Source: CALFUK01 sp964450495
Lineage (GTDB): Bacteria > Bacteroidota > Bacteroidia > Chitinophagales > Saprospiraceae
Direction of reading: 5' to 3'
DNA: 43,465 nucleotides
Assembly (NCBI GenBank): GCA_964450495.1
Contig: CAYVFU010000036.1
Span: 1-43,465 of the forward strand
Part shown: in pieces, positions 17,401 to 25,474 of the stretch
Position numbering within the stretch: the stretch's first letter is position 1
How the letters are laid out: each line of letters opens with the position of its first letter
Position numbers and translations under genes: made by a program
The notes under the pieces: generated by a model
What the model saw: the letters and a program-made list of their open reading frames with translations, nothing else
Told to the model about the DNA's origin: nothing
Database searches by the model: none

Positions 17401-17879
17401 TCTTTAGGAAAAGGATTGGATTGTAGAAAGGAAGCTAGGGCTTTATTGTATAATTTTTCTCCAGTTGTATTGTCTTTTAGATTACTGGTATAATATTTAG
17501 CTAGAATAAGATGAGATATTCCAGTAAGTGTATGATACTCAGTAAATTCTTTAATACAAACGCTATTTATTTTTTTAATTGTATTTAGAAAGTCAACATC
17601 AATTTCTTTCGTGACTTGTTTGCACCAGTAATATTTTATTTGTGCATAATTTTGATTGAGAAATACAATATCATTTTTAGCACTACCGGTATAATTTAAC
17701 CAATAATTTCTGAGACTATCAAATTGTATTTTAGCTAATGGGCTATTTTTAAGAATAAGGTTTCTTTGTCCTTTAATAACTAAACTATCTATGGCAGGTG
17801 TCGCATGACCAGAAATGTAAGACTGAGCCTGAAGTAGATGACTACTTAAAATAAGAAGCACTAACAATAATAATCTCAT
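14406..17879 (-). CDS. TPR-CHAT protein (caspase-like protease) with C-terminal membrane anchor
   Basis: The 1157-residue product starts with a signal peptide (cleavage near LLQAQ). A long array of tetratricopeptide repeats follows (about 130-580), then a helical linker and a CHAT domain (about 790-1110). CHAT domains are caspase-clan cysteine proteases. The catalytic pair is visible as H982 in LHLAMHT and C1029 in VILSACETN. One membrane helix near the C-terminus (about 1130-1148) is followed by basic residues (KPQIKLKI), so the protease faces the periplasm and the short tail the cytoplasm. The gene follows the TPR membrane protein by 5 bp and a sigma factor gene, forming a conserved-looking cassette. 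Substrate unknown. Confidence 0.92.
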   Translation of the reverse strand: MRLLLLVLLILSSHLLQAQSYISGHATPAIDSLVIKGQRNLILKNSPLAKIQFDSLRNYWLNYTGSAKNDIVFLNQNYAQIKYYWCKQVTKEIDVDFLNTIKKINSVCIKEFTEYHTLTGISHLILAKYYTSNLKDNTTGEKLYNKALASFLQSNPFPKDEYRRAIIGLAYNLNKQKRSQEAATMLTNYLNDSSIEKDTIQLIYAHYTLGFSQFNMSQIRSAKNSFLKCHELAKPYLPANDKTRVNVIRNLGIIYNYLGEGNNALDFQFEALELAISKYGAIDSIPKVEIYYESISNAYKKIERNDLSLTYIDSAIYYANKFNSFDRLDAFLVAKSIVVGSYDEKILLQKEAIKLCQENPSCTRIAAMYHNLGEIYRIKKQYQTSLNYLLKAKELKEQNAAEKWSIASTYTSLANVYHSLGEKENAIQVQKKGVNFLKESYGESSIEYLSNLSTLGNYYTSVDKIGLAKNTLHLCLDEFNDSSISKSHSYRTNTLLFLSDAYHKDSNYVDALNYSREAFQLSQGRQSDVKYRANFQYYHLASAFIDMEKIDSAQLYMRELLAENNLSLDSYSKSNLPEYDLEFSFASFINYLTLDEKINAKNIEDIELKVTIGLDILQKIYSTYIFDSEEFDFQTNARKIIDWSLRNLYANKKSISEEDYFDLLFNCMEADKNIRLQNATVNNEHNFNHVDNSILSEEKRLRQEFKIYLNKLSTTSIEDSLHTVYSEKLFQLELEKDTFISTIKNEYPTYYSQRFNKTIITFEEGLQHISKHQIALVYFYENNDSLYQLIVAPEFRSFDFIDLDSLKASLNTHFNSISNLNENEFAETKREFIRSSHNLYKQLLEKAHNSLPEHLVFLTDGELSYLSFDLLLTDDIQSSYQRLPYLIRSHDIHYMSSATQLQGARAIKHNNLDYVGFAPTYNESSYLTGTFRSDLQELFYNQTEISEASSLFNGTTFLGEQATEANFKNQVTNPSILHLAMHTTLDDYDPLETYLSFTIDTTDTEDGRLYITEIAKMNINSDLVILSACETNRGQNVKGQGLMGIAQAFKQANSQNILYTNWLVDDKSSNDIIESFLSLFKNKVKPSSALRQAKLSYLDKSSSIQSMPIYWAGYNFYGSGFQTSKTSNLIYVLSSIGLLFCLLICYKMIKPQIKLKI

Positions 17880-17884
17880 AGTTA

Positions 17885-18679
17885 TTATTTCAGTTGTCCT
17901 AATAATTTTGTTGCATCGGAAACCTTATAGTGGTCCTTGTTTTTTATGATCGTTTCTAAAATTTGTTGACAGTTTTCTTTATTGCCATCAAAATAATGAG
18001 CTAATGCAAGATTCCATGTAACCTGATCGTAATAAGGATTGTCCTCATCAACAAGTTTTAACTCATTTATGGCTTCTTTGTATTTTTCTAAATGCATTAA
18101 GCTCACACCTTTCATCAATAATAATTTCCCCGAATTTTCTTTAACAAAATCTGGATTTTCATCAATGTCTTTTAGACTAGTTATTGTGTTTTGATATTCA
18201 TTATTGTTAAAGAGTCTGAGTGTTCTGTTCCACAATATAGATACGCTGTCCATGTCTTCTTCTGAACGAAACAATTTATAGGAGGGATCTTCAATAGCAG
18301 CGAAATATTCTGTGTCTTCTTTGGTGTTTTTTGATGACTTGTTTGTTGTAAAAAAATAGGCAAGAGAAGCTAATAGCAACAGTAATAGAAGTCCTAAAAG
18401 CCATGATTTTGAAGTTGTTTTAATTTCTGTTTGTTTTTCTAATTCTTGAGCTGTGTCAGATTGTTCTAAAACAAAAGCATCTTTAAATTTCGCCTTTAAA
18501 TCTTCTTCTCCTTTTTGACGTATGATTGCTCTTGCTAAAATGTGATGTTCTAGTTCATTTTTTAGTTCTTCATTCTCTTGAAGGGCAGTAGAAAACGCGT
18601 CTTTATCAAACTTCGTTAGTGTACCATCAAGGTAAGAATCAATTTGGTTAATATAGTAGGAAGTATCTTTATCAGACAT
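17885..18679 (-). CDS. Single-pass membrane TPR protein, possible anti-sigma factor
   Basis: The 264-residue product has a cytoplasmic N-terminus (1-90) with helical, charged sequence of the kind found in anti-sigma factors (IDSYLDGTL, then LEHHILARAIIRQ). One membrane helix of Leu-rich sequence (~93-112) follows, then a periplasmic region with two to three TPR-like repeats (~155-262). It overlaps the sigma factor gene by 8 bp and precedes the CHAT gene by 5 bp. Position and topology suggest it holds the sigma factor at the membrane and contacts the CHAT protein through TPRs. No zinc-binding HxxxCxxC motif is present, so the anti-sigma role is inference. Confidence 0.75.
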   Translation of the reverse strand: MSDKDTSYYINQIDSYLDGTLTKFDKDAFSTALQENEELKNELEHHILARAIIRQKGEEDLKAKFKDAFVLEQSDTAQELEKQTEIKTTSKSWLLGLLLLLLLASLAYFFTTNKSSKNTKEDTEYFAAIEDPSYKLFRSEEDMDSVSILWNRTLRLFNNNEYQNTITSLKDIDENPDFVKENSGKLLLMKGVSLMHLEKYKEAINELKLVDEDNPYYDQVTWNLALAHYFDGNKENCQQILETIIKNKDHYKVSDATKLLGQLK

Positions 18680-19253
18680 GACTATCGAGTTTTTCTGCGA
18701 TTAGTATCTTTAATTTTTTGAGACATTTATATTTCATGCTTCGAGCACTTTCAGCGCCACTTAATGATGATCGCTGTGCTATTTCTTCCATAGAGAATCC
18801 GTAATAGCCCCAATCAAGTAAAATTTGTTTGCAAGGAGCTCCAATGCTATCCATTAACCCAATAATTTTATACGCTTGGTCCTTGGCTGTAAATACGCTC
18901 ATCAGATCCTTTTCTCTTGCATCGAATTCTGTTAACTCTTTTGTCGGCATATTCTTATATGACGTATTCTTTCTAGAAACATCAACCGCTGCATTCGAAA
19001 AAATGGAATAAAAGTAACTAGAGATCTTACTTTCTCCTTTGAATGACCCGTCTTTGAGCTTTTGTATGAGTTTGACTAGAGAATCTGAGTAGGCGTCTTG
19101 TATATCTTCATCCTTTAAGTGAACACGTTGATTAACCTTTACAATAAAGCCTTTATATTGATGAAATAGATACATAGACATATCTTCAAAAGCACTCCCT
19201 CCTTTGCGCAGTGACGCTATAATTTCTTCATCAGGATATTGAGTTGTAGTCAT
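18672..19253 (-). CDS. RNA polymerase sigma factor, sigma-70 (ECF-like)
   Basis: The 193-residue product has a sigma region 2 (about 25-95, with DIQDAYSDSLVKLIQKL and SYFYSIFSNAAVDVSRK) and a C-terminal helix-turn-helix region 4 (about 140-185, with GFSMEEIAQRSSLSGAESARSMKYKCLKKL). Length fits an extracytoplasmic-function sigma factor. It is the first gene of a three-gene unit with a membrane TPR protein and a CHAT protein, overlapping the former by 8 bp. The 195-bp divergent region to yifB holds its promoter, possibly autoregulated; I could not identify the element confidently. Confidence 0.9.
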   Translation of the reverse strand: MTTTQYPDEEIIASLRKGGSAFEDMSMYLFHQYKGFIVKVNQRVHLKDEDIQDAYSDSLVKLIQKLKDGSFKGESKISSYFYSIFSNAAVDVSRKNTSYKNMPTKELTEFDAREKDLMSVFTAKDQAYKIIGLMDSIGAPCKQILLDWGYYGFSMEEIAQRSSLSGAESARSMKYKCLKKLKILIAEKLDSHV

Positions 19254-19448
19254 TCAGAGCAAAATAGTGAGAATATCAATATGAAGCTTATTACAGTTGT
19301 TTTTTAAGATATAAATATAGACTGAACGGAATAGAAGAACATTCAATTAGATGTTCACTTACATAATCCAAAATGGAATGTTATATTAGCTGTGACTAAA
19401 CTTTACATTCACACAAAGAATTGATTTAAAAACGTAAAACAACTTTAC

Positions 19449-21002
19449 ATGCTTGTGAAAACATACGCAGGTGCCATTCAGGGCATCGATGCACAACGAA
19501 TTACAGTAGAAGTAAATGCTGGCGGTACAGTAACAAAAGGTAATTTTTATCACTTAGTCGGACTACCAGACAGTGCTATAAAAGAAGGTTTCGAACGAAT
19601 AGAAGCGGCCATTAAAAATATCGGGTATTCTATGCCACGACTCAAAATGGTAGTCAATTTAGCTCCAGCTGATATCCGAAAGGAAGGATCTGCATATGAT
19701 TTACCTATCGCATTGGGTGTATTAGCCGCTACAAAACAAATTAGTCCTACACTTTTGGATCAATATATGATCATGGGTGAGTTAGCGTTGGACGGTTCTG
19801 TCAGGCCGGTACGCGGTGCTTTGTCTCTAGCTATAGAGGCAAGAGACCGAAAATGTAAAGGCATTATTCTACCAGAACAGAATGCAAATGAAGCTGCAAT
19901 TGTAGAAAATTTTCCTGTCTATGGAATTGCCAATTTATCAGAGGCTATTAATTTCCTAACAGGAAAAGAATCTTTGTCCCCAAGAACAGTTGATACTAAA
20001 GAGATATTTAGTCAACAACTACATCAATATGGCCTTGACTTTGCTGATGTCAAGGGTCAAGAAAATATCAAACGGGCATTAGAAATTACAGCAGCAGGAG
20101 GACATAATGCGATCCTTATTGGTCCACCTGGTGCCGGTAAAACAATGTTGGCAAAACGAATACCTGGAATACTACCACCAATGTCTTTGAATGAAGCGCT
20201 GGAAACGACTAAAATCCATTCAGTCTCCGGGTTGTTAAATAAAGGTTCAGCATTAGTTACCATGCGTCCTTTTCGTTCCCCACACCATACCATCAGTAAT
20301 GTGGCTTTGGTCGGAGGAGGCTCAAATCCCAATCCAGGAGAAATTTCTTTAGCAAACAATGGTGTATTGTTTTTGGATGAACTTCCAGAATTCCAACGTA
20401 CAGTTTTGGAGGTGTTGAGACAACCAATGGAAGAACGAAAAGTTACTATTTCAAGAGCAAAAATTACTGTTGATTATCCAGCAAGTTTTATGTTGATCGC
20501 ATCGATGAATCCTTGTCCATGTGGCTTTTACAATCATCCTGATAAAGAATGTGTCTGTGGTCCCGGCATAGTCAAAAGGTATCTAAATAAAATTTCGGGA
20601 CCATTGCTTGATCGTATTGACTTACATGTGGAAGTGACTCCTGTATCCTATGAAGAATTAGCGAAAGTAGAACGTGAAAGTGAGACTAGTGCCATGATCA
20701 GAAAGAGAGTCATACTTGCGAGACAAATCCAAATTGAACGATTTAAAACGATGGCAGGTGTATTTTGCAATGCACAAATGCCTAGTCGGATGGTCCGAGA
20801 AGTTTGTCAGTTGGACAGTGCTTGCACAACCTTACTCAAAACTGCAATGGAGAGGCTGCAACTTTCAGCAAGGGCTTATGATCGCATACTTAAGGTAGCA
20901 AGAACCAATGCCGATTTATCTGGATCAGAAAATATCTTGGCAGAACATCTGGCAGAGGCAATTCAGTATAGGAGTTTGGATAAGGAAAGTTGGGTGTCTT
21001 AA
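19449..21002 (+). CDS. yifB: YifB/ComM-family Mg-chelatase-like AAA+ ATPase
   Basis: The 517-residue product has an N-terminal Lon-protease-like ChlI domain (~20-140), an AAA+ domain with Walker A GPPGAGKT (225-232), Walker B LFLDE (307-311), the MNPCPCG...CVCGPG cysteine cluster (about 355-375) and a C-terminal Mg-chelatase subdomain. In naturally competent bacteria ComM is a branch-migration helicase that helps integrate transformed DNA; in others the role is less clear. It is full length. The ATG at 19449 follows AACTTTAC, with no obvious Shine-Dalgarno. It is transcribed divergently from the sigma/TPR/CHAT cassette. Confidence 0.95.
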   Translation: MLVKTYAGAIQGIDAQRITVEVNAGGTVTKGNFYHLVGLPDSAIKEGFERIEAAIKNIGYSMPRLKMVVNLAPADIRKEGSAYDLPIALGVLAATKQISPTLLDQYMIMGELALDGSVRPVRGALSLAIEARDRKCKGIILPEQNANEAAIVENFPVYGIANLSEAINFLTGKESLSPRTVDTKEIFSQQLHQYGLDFADVKGQENIKRALEITAAGGHNAILIGPPGAGKTMLAKRIPGILPPMSLNEALETTKIHSVSGLLNKGSALVTMRPFRSPHHTISNVALVGGGSNPNPGEISLANNGVLFLDELPEFQRTVLEVLRQPMEERKVTISRAKITVDYPASFMLIASMNPCPCGFYNHPDKECVCGPGIVKRYLNKISGPLLDRIDLHVEVTPVSYEELAKVERESETSAMIRKRVILARQIQIERFKTMAGVFCNAQMPSRMVREVCQLDSACTTLLKTAMERLQLSARAYDRILKVARTNADLSGSENILAEHLAEAIQYRSLDKESWVS

Positions 21003-21032
21003 GAGATCATATTTGAAACCAACACTTATTTA

Positions 21033-21671
21033 TTAGCTCAAAATATCGTATTCGTAGGCTGCGCGTACAAGTCCAGCAGTATTTCGTACACCGAGTTTAC
21101 TGATCATGTTACGACGATGACTTTCTACTGTGCCTAGACTTATGAATAATTTCTCTGCTATCTCTGCACTAGTATGTTCGTTGATTATTAATTGAAGTAT
21201 TTCTTTTTCTCTTCGAGAGAGGCTTGGGTGTATACCTTCGTTTTTGACTTTCGTTTTAGACTGTCCACTCATCATGAGCTCCACGATATGAGGATCAAAA
21301 TAGGTGGATCCTTTTCTAATTCTTCTGATGGCATCAACGATCTCATCCTGACCAGAATTTTTTAGCATGTACCCTTTGATTCCCTCTTTCACTAGCTTCT
21401 TTACTAGCTTAGTATCTGATAACATCGATAGGATTAGAATTTTACTCTCGGGATGTATGGATACTATTTTCTTACTTGCTTCTATGCCATTAAGCACTGG
21501 CATATTAAGATCCATAAGAATAATGTCTACTTCATTTTCTTTAATAAAGTCAATTGCTTCTTGCCCATTGTGCGCTTCACCTACAAGTTGTAAATCAGCT
21601 TGACTTTCTATGATAAGTCTTAAACCATCTAGAACCAATTGGTGGTCATCTACGATTAAGATTTTTGACAT
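21033..21671 (-). CDS. NarL/LuxR-type response regulator
   Basis: The 212-residue product has a receiver domain with the acidic pair D8-D9, phospho-acceptor D54 (ILMDLNMP) and the conserved Lys near 104 (YMLKN), followed by a LuxR-type helix-turn-helix (~145-207, LSRREKEILQLI ... ISLGTVESHRRNMISKLGV). It is a DNA-binding transcription regulator. Its ATG overlaps the TAA stop of the histidine kinase gene by one base (TAATG), so the pair is translationally coupled and almost certainly cognate. Targets are unknown. Confidence 0.95.
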   Translation of the reverse strand: MSKILIVDDHQLVLDGLRLIIESQADLQLVGEAHNGQEAIDFIKENEVDIILMDLNMPVLNGIEASKKIVSIHPESKILILSMLSDTKLVKKLVKEGIKGYMLKNSGQDEIVDAIRRIRKGSTYFDPHIVELMMSGQSKTKVKNEGIHPSLSRREKEILQLIINEHTSAEIAEKLFISLGTVESHRRNMISKLGVRNTAGLVRAAYEYDILS

Positions 21672-23710
21672 TATGCTTTAAGTTTTGGAATGTGAATACT
21701 GATCGTTGTCCCTTCATCTTTTTTACTGCTGATGTCTAGTTCACCTTGAAGATGCTCAACTCTAGACCTGATTGATTTTAACCCAAGACCATTGCTTTCA
21801 GTGGCTGTGTCAAAACCGACACCATCATCTTCTATAATGATATGATATTGATCATCTGTCTCCGATAATTGTATCAATACCTGCTTTGCTTTCGCATGCT
21901 TAATAATGTTATTCATAGCCTCTTGTACTATCCTATAAATAAAGACATCTTTTGTCTCATCAAGCTTGTGCTTAAATCCTATCACTTCAACGTTGACATC
22001 AAATGGATGCGATTTACTTAAATCTTCACCCAATTGTTCAATGGCGGTTTTAACCCCGTCGAGCCTAAGTGCGCCAGGAAGTAAATTATGCGATATTCTT
22101 CTTACTTCGTCACAGGCTTCATCAACCATGCTGGTTGTTTTCTCATAAATGTTGTAGGATTCTATTTTTTTGACTTCATTATTGATTTTAGTGAGTCTTG
22201 CTTTGACAGTAGAAAGTAAACCGCCTAGGCCGTCATGTAAATCTTTGGCGATTCGCATACGTTCGGCTTCTTGACCTTCAAGCATTGCATTCATGGCAAG
22301 TATCTTCTTTTCTTTTTTCAGTTGGGAAATTTTTTGAAAGTCTAATTCTTTCTGTTGGTTAAACATTTTCGTAGAAGTACGTTTTCTGTTCCAAAAGAAA
22401 GCTGCTGCAAGCAATGATAAAAGACCACCACCAAATAACACATTTCTTTGATTTCGTTGCCTTTCGATGGTTGTTTGTTGTATGGCTAATTCACTATCTT
22501 TTTTAGCTGCTTCATATTTGGTTTCAAGGTCTACTTGAATAGCTCTGTTTTCTTGGTGGTAGATAGAGTCTTGAATAGTAAAATAGTTCGAGAGTAATTC
22601 ATAGGCTAATTCATGGTTACCTATAGACTTTTCAAATTCAGCTTGATTTTTATAGTTAAGTTTTGCGAGTTCTAAATTTCCTAAAGAATCATTTATGACT
22701 TCAAATTCTTTATAGTAGGCTCTGGCGTTTTTAACATCTTTCAGTTGAGAATAGATGTTAGCAATACTGCCTGTAAGTGAGGCAATGTAGTATCTGTCGT
22801 TGATTTCTTTTGATATTGACAGGAGTTCTTTCGAATACACTAATGCACTATCATACCGCTCATTCTGATAGTGAATACTAGACAATACATTAGCAGCTTC
22901 AAGAGACGGTTGTATCAAATTATTTTTTCTCGCGATCGCCAAAGCCTTTGACGAGAATATTTGTGCACTGTCTAGTTTATTGGTATAAAAATAAATTGCC
23001 CCAGCAAGATTTGCACTTCCTGATTCTAAAAAAGGATCGCCTATTGCTATTCCTGTCTCATAGGCTTTATTCTGATAATACAAGGAGCGGTCATAATTTT
23101 GATTAGAAAAATGAACGACAGCAATATTATAATATGCTTTGCCAGCCTCAACCAGGTTATCAGTTTCTTCTGATAATTTGAGTGCTTTTAAATGGCTTTC
23201 AATAGCCTCCTTGTGTTGATTTTTAAAGTTATGCACGGTACCCAAATTTCTATAAAGCAATATTTTAGCTTTGAAAACTTCTTCATCTAATGAAGATGTA
23301 ATACTGGACAATAAATCTTCGGCTTTAGTCAGTTTACTTAAGCCATCATCATAATTTCCACCATGTATATCCTTTACACTGATTTGAATCAAAGATTTTG
23401 CAATGAGAAAATTGTCCTTGCTTGCTATAGCATGCTCATACCCTTTTTGTGAATATAAGTAGGCGGTATCTCTACTTCTTTGATGATACATTCCGGCAAG
23501 TGTTGTGTATAATTTGGCAGATTCTGCATCAGTGATGTCTTCTTTATCAAGGACTTTTTGTAGGCTATCTATTTGTTCATAATCTTGAGCGACAATAGAA
23601 GAATAGCTGAATACTGTAAATAAAAAAAGAACAAAACTTCTGCATAAGTAGGAACAAAAGGTATCTGTTGAGGTACAATATGTCTTGCTTCTGTGGAGCT
23701 TGTTTTTCAT
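21671..23710 (-). CDS. TPR sensor histidine kinase (HisKA_3/NarX family)
   Basis: The 679-residue kinase has an N-terminal signal/hydrophobic segment (~26-42), a periplasmic TPR array (~80-400), one membrane helix (~424-441), a coiled linker, a HisKA_3 phosphoacceptor domain with H492 in AKDLHDGLGGLLS, and a HATPase_c domain with N-box NNIIKHAKA, G1 DDGVGFD and G2 GLGLKSI. It phosphorylates the regulator encoded immediately downstream. This TPR-HisKA_3 layout is common in Bacteroidota. A degraded partial copy of its last ~195 codons lies at 24308-24904. Confidence 0.95.
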   Translation of the reverse strand: MKNKLHRSKTYCTSTDTFCSYLCRSFVLFLFTVFSYSSIVAQDYEQIDSLQKVLDKEDITDAESAKLYTTLAGMYHQRSRDTAYLYSQKGYEHAIASKDNFLIAKSLIQISVKDIHGGNYDDGLSKLTKAEDLLSSITSSLDEEVFKAKILLYRNLGTVHNFKNQHKEAIESHLKALKLSEETDNLVEAGKAYYNIAVVHFSNQNYDRSLYYQNKAYETGIAIGDPFLESGSANLAGAIYFYTNKLDSAQIFSSKALAIARKNNLIQPSLEAANVLSSIHYQNERYDSALVYSKELLSISKEINDRYYIASLTGSIANIYSQLKDVKNARAYYKEFEVINDSLGNLELAKLNYKNQAEFEKSIGNHELAYELLSNYFTIQDSIYHQENRAIQVDLETKYEAAKKDSELAIQQTTIERQRNQRNVLFGGGLLSLLAAAFFWNRKRTSTKMFNQQKELDFQKISQLKKEKKILAMNAMLEGQEAERMRIAKDLHDGLGGLLSTVKARLTKINNEVKKIESYNIYEKTTSMVDEACDEVRRISHNLLPGALRLDGVKTAIEQLGEDLSKSHPFDVNVEVIGFKHKLDETKDVFIYRIVQEAMNNIIKHAKAKQVLIQLSETDDQYHIIIEDDGVGFDTATESNGLGLKSIRSRVEHLQGELDISSKKDEGTTISIHIPKLKA

Positions 23711-23798
23711 TAAAATAGTTGATTCAACTATGAATAGAAAACTTAAGGATTATTGGTTTACATTCATAAGTTAATAAATAGTTACGTAGTATTTTGAT

Positions 23799-24014
23799 TT
23801 ACTCACTTTGTTTTAAACTTAAAATTTTTTCATATGCCTTTTCTATCATGACTTCCATTTTTTGGATGAGGTCAATAGCTTCAATTTGCTTTACTTCCTC
23901 TTCTATGTTGGCGACAGACTCTTTGACCTCAACCAAAAGTGTCTGAATATTTTGGTGTAGGTCATTTGTGATTCTTTTGTATTCTTCAGGGTATATCTCT
24001 TGATTGATTCCCAT
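23799..24014 (-). CDS. Free-standing HisKA_3-like phosphoacceptor (DHp) domain protein
   Basis: The 71-residue product aligns over almost its whole length with the DHp domain of the kinase at 21671-23710: ITNDLHQNIQTLLVEVK matches IAKDLHDGLGGLLSTVK, and EEEVKQIEAIDLIQK matches NNEVKKIESYNIYEK. The histidine is kept (H20 in NDLHQN), but the Asp-Gly after it is Gln-Asn. There is no ATPase domain. The ATG at 24014 is preceded by AAAAAGAATATAT. The gene lies 88 bp upstream of the kinase on the same strand. It may be a phosphotransfer or decoy dimerisation partner, or a remnant of a larger kinase; the uninterrupted frame and intact His favour a kept protein, weakly. Confidence 0.5.
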   Translation of the reverse strand: MGINQEIYPEEYKRITNDLHQNIQTLLVEVKESVANIEEEVKQIEAIDLIQKMEVMIEKAYEKILSLKQSE

Positions 24015-24155
24015 ATATTCTTTTTAACTATGAGCGTATTTAGTACACTAAAATTATCCTGAATACAAAGATGTGACCTGGCCAATAATACAGTCTCCAC
24101 AGAAACCTAGATAGAGTAAAAATCTATGTAAACCAGTATTATTAATATAACACTA
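24010..24155. repeat. Direct repeat, copy A (paired with 25283-25420)
   Basis: Shares long stretches with 25283-25420, for example TATATTCTTTTT at its left end, AGTCTCCACAGAAAC near the middle and a TCTATGTAAACC-like segment, in the same orientation and order, with scattered substitutions. It is the upstream region of the DHp gene, and copy B is the same region of the decayed duplicate. Confidence 0.7.
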
Positions 24156-24168
24156 ATATATAAATACC

Positions 24169-24270
24169 TCAGAAAGCATATTGGAAGCTTTTTAACAAAT
24201 AATTTGTAATGACGATATCCAAGTTTGCGAAAGATGGACTATAATCAGGATTCTTTAATAGAGATATTCG
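24169..24270 (-). pseudogene. ThuA-like gene fragment
   Basis: The frame on the minus strand contains KNPDYSPSFANLDIVITN, closely matching DPDFKPSFSDYDVVITN of the intact ThuA lipoprotein at 25475-26536. At DNA level the ~60 bp are clearly similar. The rest of the gene is missing on both sides. Its position next to repeat copy A mirrors the intact gene next to repeat copy B, supporting a tandem duplication followed by deletion. Confidence 0.6.
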
Positions 24271-24307
24271 AAGCAAGCTGAGACCAATTAATGGTAATCT
24301 ACAATCA

Positions 24308-24904
24308 GAGTTTTTAACATTACGATTTAAGTTTTGGAATGTGAATACTGATCGTAGTCCCTTCATTTTTTTTTACTGCTGATGTCTAGTTCCCCTTGAA
24401 GATGTTCAACTCTAGATCTGATAGATTTTAACCCAAGACCACTGTTTTCAGAAGCAGTGTCTAAACCGACACCATCATCTTCTATGATTATATGATATTG
24501 ATCATCTGTCTCCGATAATTGTATCAATACCTGCTTTGCTTTTGCATGCTTAATGATGTTATTCATAGCTTCTTGCACGATCCTATAAATAAAGACATCT
24601 TTTGTCTCATCAAGCTTGTGCGTAAATCCTATCACTTCAACGTTGACATCAGATGGGTGCGATTTACTTAAATCTTCGCCCAATTGTTCGATGCGGTTTT
24701 CACTCTGTCGAGCCTAAGTGCGCTAGGAAGTAAATTAAGTGATATTCTTCGTCACAGGCTTCATCAACCATGCTGGTTGTTTTCTCATAAATGTTGTAAG
24801 ACTCTATTTTTTTGACTTCATTATTGATTGTAGTGAGTCTTGCTTTGGCAGTAGAAAGTAGACCGCCTAGGCCGTCATGTAAATCTTTGGCGATTCGCAT
24901 ACGT
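24308..24904 (-). pseudogene. Degraded copy of the histidine kinase C-terminus
   Basis: This stretch matches 21658-22257 (HisKA_3 and HATPase_c end of the intact kinase) at high identity, including the downstream stop and the first bases of the regulator start. Three lesions break the frame: an A9 run near 24364-24372 where A8 would restore the KLK end, a one-base loss near 24694, and a ~7-base deletion near 24741. The 5' portion is replaced at about 24904 by a transposase fragment. The N-, G1- and G2-box sequences are still readable (NNIIKHAKA, DDGVGLD, GLGLKSI). Not functional as a kinase. Confidence 0.85.
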
Positions 24905-25217
24905 GCAGGAGTTACAACAAAATGATTCAAATTACCAGTCGCACTTCTTAATCCATAGGCAATGTCTCTAACTGAGTTTACCCCTGATACTTTCATGAAT
25001 AACATAGACACAAAATGAGCCCAGGTGTTGAATCCTTTAGCGTATTTATCAGAGTCGTATTTGTTCACGACCTTTTGAAATGTAGTCTCCTATCAATTAA
25101 GGACAGAAGTTGACCAAAAAGACTTATTTTTGTTACTGACTTGGCTTGGGTTTTTCGCAACCCTAAGTTAGGGTAAACTCGCTAAGTCTTTTTTATTTAT
25201 TTAGGACGCTTGTGAGT
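24905..25217 (-). mobile_element. IS4-family transposase fragment and IS terminal region
   Basis: The minus-strand frame (24904-25068 and a few codons upstream) encodes KYDSDKYAKGFNTWAHF ... SVRDIAYGLRSATGNLNHF, the N-terminal DUF4372-type domain of IS4-family transposases common in Bacteroidota. An in-frame TAG precedes it and the catalytic DDE part is absent; the sequence passes straight into the kinase copy. Upstream (25116-25193) a perfect 11-bp outer stem (AAAAAGACTTA/TAAGTCTTTTT) encloses GGGTT/AACCC and CCCTAA/TTAGGG hairpins, probably the structured IS end. This is an IS insertion followed by deletion. Confidence 0.75.
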
Positions 25218-25219
25218 TA

Positions 25220-25420
25220 GGTAGTATTTTGATTACCCTTCTTGTTTTAAATTTAAAATGTTGCTTCCGAAATGTTCTGTTATATTCTTTTTCGCTGCAA
25301 GTGTATTTTAAACAGTCAAAGTCATCTTTAATATAAAGATATGATCAGACGTATAGTCTAGTCTCCACAGAAACATAGATAAAGTAAAATTTTATGTAAA
25401 CCCATACTATTATAACAGGT
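25220..25420. repeat. Direct repeat, copy B: decayed DHp gene end plus its upstream region
   Basis: 25221-25262 matches 23786-23829 (the 3' end of the DHp gene and beyond), and 25283-25420 matches 24010-24155. The DHp coding part between them is deleted. This is the second copy of the duplicated unit, ending next to the intact ThuA gene. Confidence 0.7.
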
Positions 25421-25474
25421 ATGTGGCCAATACCTTAGTTGTTATAAATTTGGCAGTTAAGTATTCAAACCGAT

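Noticed and set aside
23903..24100. Overlapping 65-codon minus-strand ORF
   Set aside because: Out-of-frame overlap with the DHp gene; no motif, and the DHp frame has clear homology to the kinase.
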